Shown here piece by piece: positions 5,809 to 6,016 of a DNA stretch of 6,016 nt. Positions within the stretch are counted from its first letter, which is position 1. Each line of letters opens with the position of its first letter. Location of the stretch: the NCBI GenBank assembly GCA_963650915.1, contig CAVJMJ010000041.1, positions 1 to 6,016 on the forward strand, read 5' to 3'. The notes under the pieces are model-generated. The model ran no database searches and had not been told where the DNA came from. It worked only from the letters and a program-made list of their open reading frames with translations. Origin of the DNA: UBA4636 sp963650915. GTDB taxonomy: Bacteria > Bacillota > Clostridia > Christensenellales > Borkfalkiaceae. Both the position numbers and the translations under genes were made by a program.

Positions 5809-5967
5809 CTCAAAGGAATACAACACGGGGCGGAAATTCGCTTTGTTCGTTGTTCTCTTTGAAAAATACGGGGCGGTGCTTTCGGGTGTTCCTCGTAATA
5901 CGTTTTGCGTTTATCCCTTTCGCTTGCCTTTGACCGTACCACAACGTCAAGCCTATAAAGTCAATCG

Positions 5968-6004
5968 TTTTGCTTGCGCAAAAAATTTTCTTGCGAAAAT
6001 TCGC
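5968..6004. repeat. Cluster of overlapping short inverted repeats at the right edge
   Basis: Three adjoining perfect inverted repeats are visible: TTTTGC/GCAAAA with loop TTGC (5968-5983), AATTTT/AAAATT with loop CTTGCG (5984-6001), and GCGAA/TTCGC with spacer AA (5993-6004). An outer AAGTCAA (5957-5963) pairs with TTGACTT (6010-6016). This may be an operator array or an AT-rich unwinding element; it may also continue past the window edge. Confidence 0.45.
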
Positions 6005-6016
6005 CGCGCTTGACTT

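Larger units (their letters stand above)
5735..6016. other. Non-coding leader and possible replication origin upstream of rep
   Basis: This 282-nt stretch holds no convincing gene. It contains the rep Shine-Dalgarno (5739-5744), the hairpin cluster at 5775-5808, a 9-nt direct repeat ACGGGGCGG at 5825-5833 and 5868-5876, and an AT-rich block with overlapping inverted repeats at 5968-6004. A TTGACT hexamer on the minus strand (complement of 5958-5963) could be a -35 box, but no good -10 follows at normal spacing, so I do not call a promoter. The concentration of repeats just before a Rep gene is what an origin or a regulated leader would look like. Confidence 0.5.

Noticed and set aside
5679..5942. 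Minus-strand 87-aa frame beginning at a GTG upstream of rep
   Set aside because: No Shine-Dalgarno precedes the GTG. The frame runs through the hairpin and overlaps the rep start in another frame, and the composition does not look like a real protein.
1..6016. CRISPR array, tRNA, rRNA, insertion sequence or integrase/attachment site
   Set aside because: No regularly spaced repeats, no cloverleaf or rRNA-like sequence, and no transposase or recombinase motifs were seen on either strand.

Overview
The window is a stretch of a tailed-phage (Caudoviricetes) or prophage genome. Eight complete genes and the start of a ninth all read leftward on the minus strand. Strong GGAGG Shine-Dalgarno sites, tight start/stop overlaps and Firmicutes-type phage families suggest a Bacillota host, probably an anaerobic Clostridia-like one. 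The host call is an inference: no host gene, rRNA or tRNA is present. Stops are TGA, TAA and TAG, so the standard bacterial code applies.

Layout in transcription order (right to left). (1) 5735-6016 is a non-coding leader with several inverted repeats, including a perfect 8-bp hairpin just upstream of the replication gene. (2) 4877-5734 encodes an HUH (rolling-circle type) replication initiator of the ORF2/G2P-like group. (3) 4104-4862 encodes a Dam-like adenine DNA methyltransferase with a GTG start. (4) 3868-4125 encodes a DUF3850 (ASCH/PUA-like) protein. (5) 3665-3871 encodes a small, cysteine-rich two-helix membrane protein. (6) 3070-3654 encodes a lysine-tailed HTH protein resembling one class of small terminase. 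(7) 2384-3070 encodes an HNH nuclease joined to a P-loop kinase-like domain. (8) 2248-2383 is a 136-nt gap that is a candidate packaging (cos) site. (9) 1909-2247 encodes a P27-like small terminase. (10) 72-1946 encodes the large terminase. (11) 1-68 is the start of an unidentified gene.

The right half prepares and modifies DNA: Rep to nick and start replication, and a methylase that probably protects phage DNA. The left half packages it: HNH protein, candidate cos region, TerS and TerL. Portal and capsid genes would be expected beyond position 1. Most genes overlap or nearly touch, so translation is probably coupled and the block looks like one operon, with the 136-nt gap before TerS as the only internal break of any size.

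The features I would check first are: strong avoidance of several 4-bp palindromes (no CCGG, GGCC, AGCT, CATG or CTAG and only six GATC by hand count), which fits restriction pressure and a phage-borne methylase; the HNH/P-loop fusion; two different small-terminase-like proteins flanking the HNH gene; and a hairpin upstream of rep whose loop reads TCTTG. I see no wholly new defence or RNA system.
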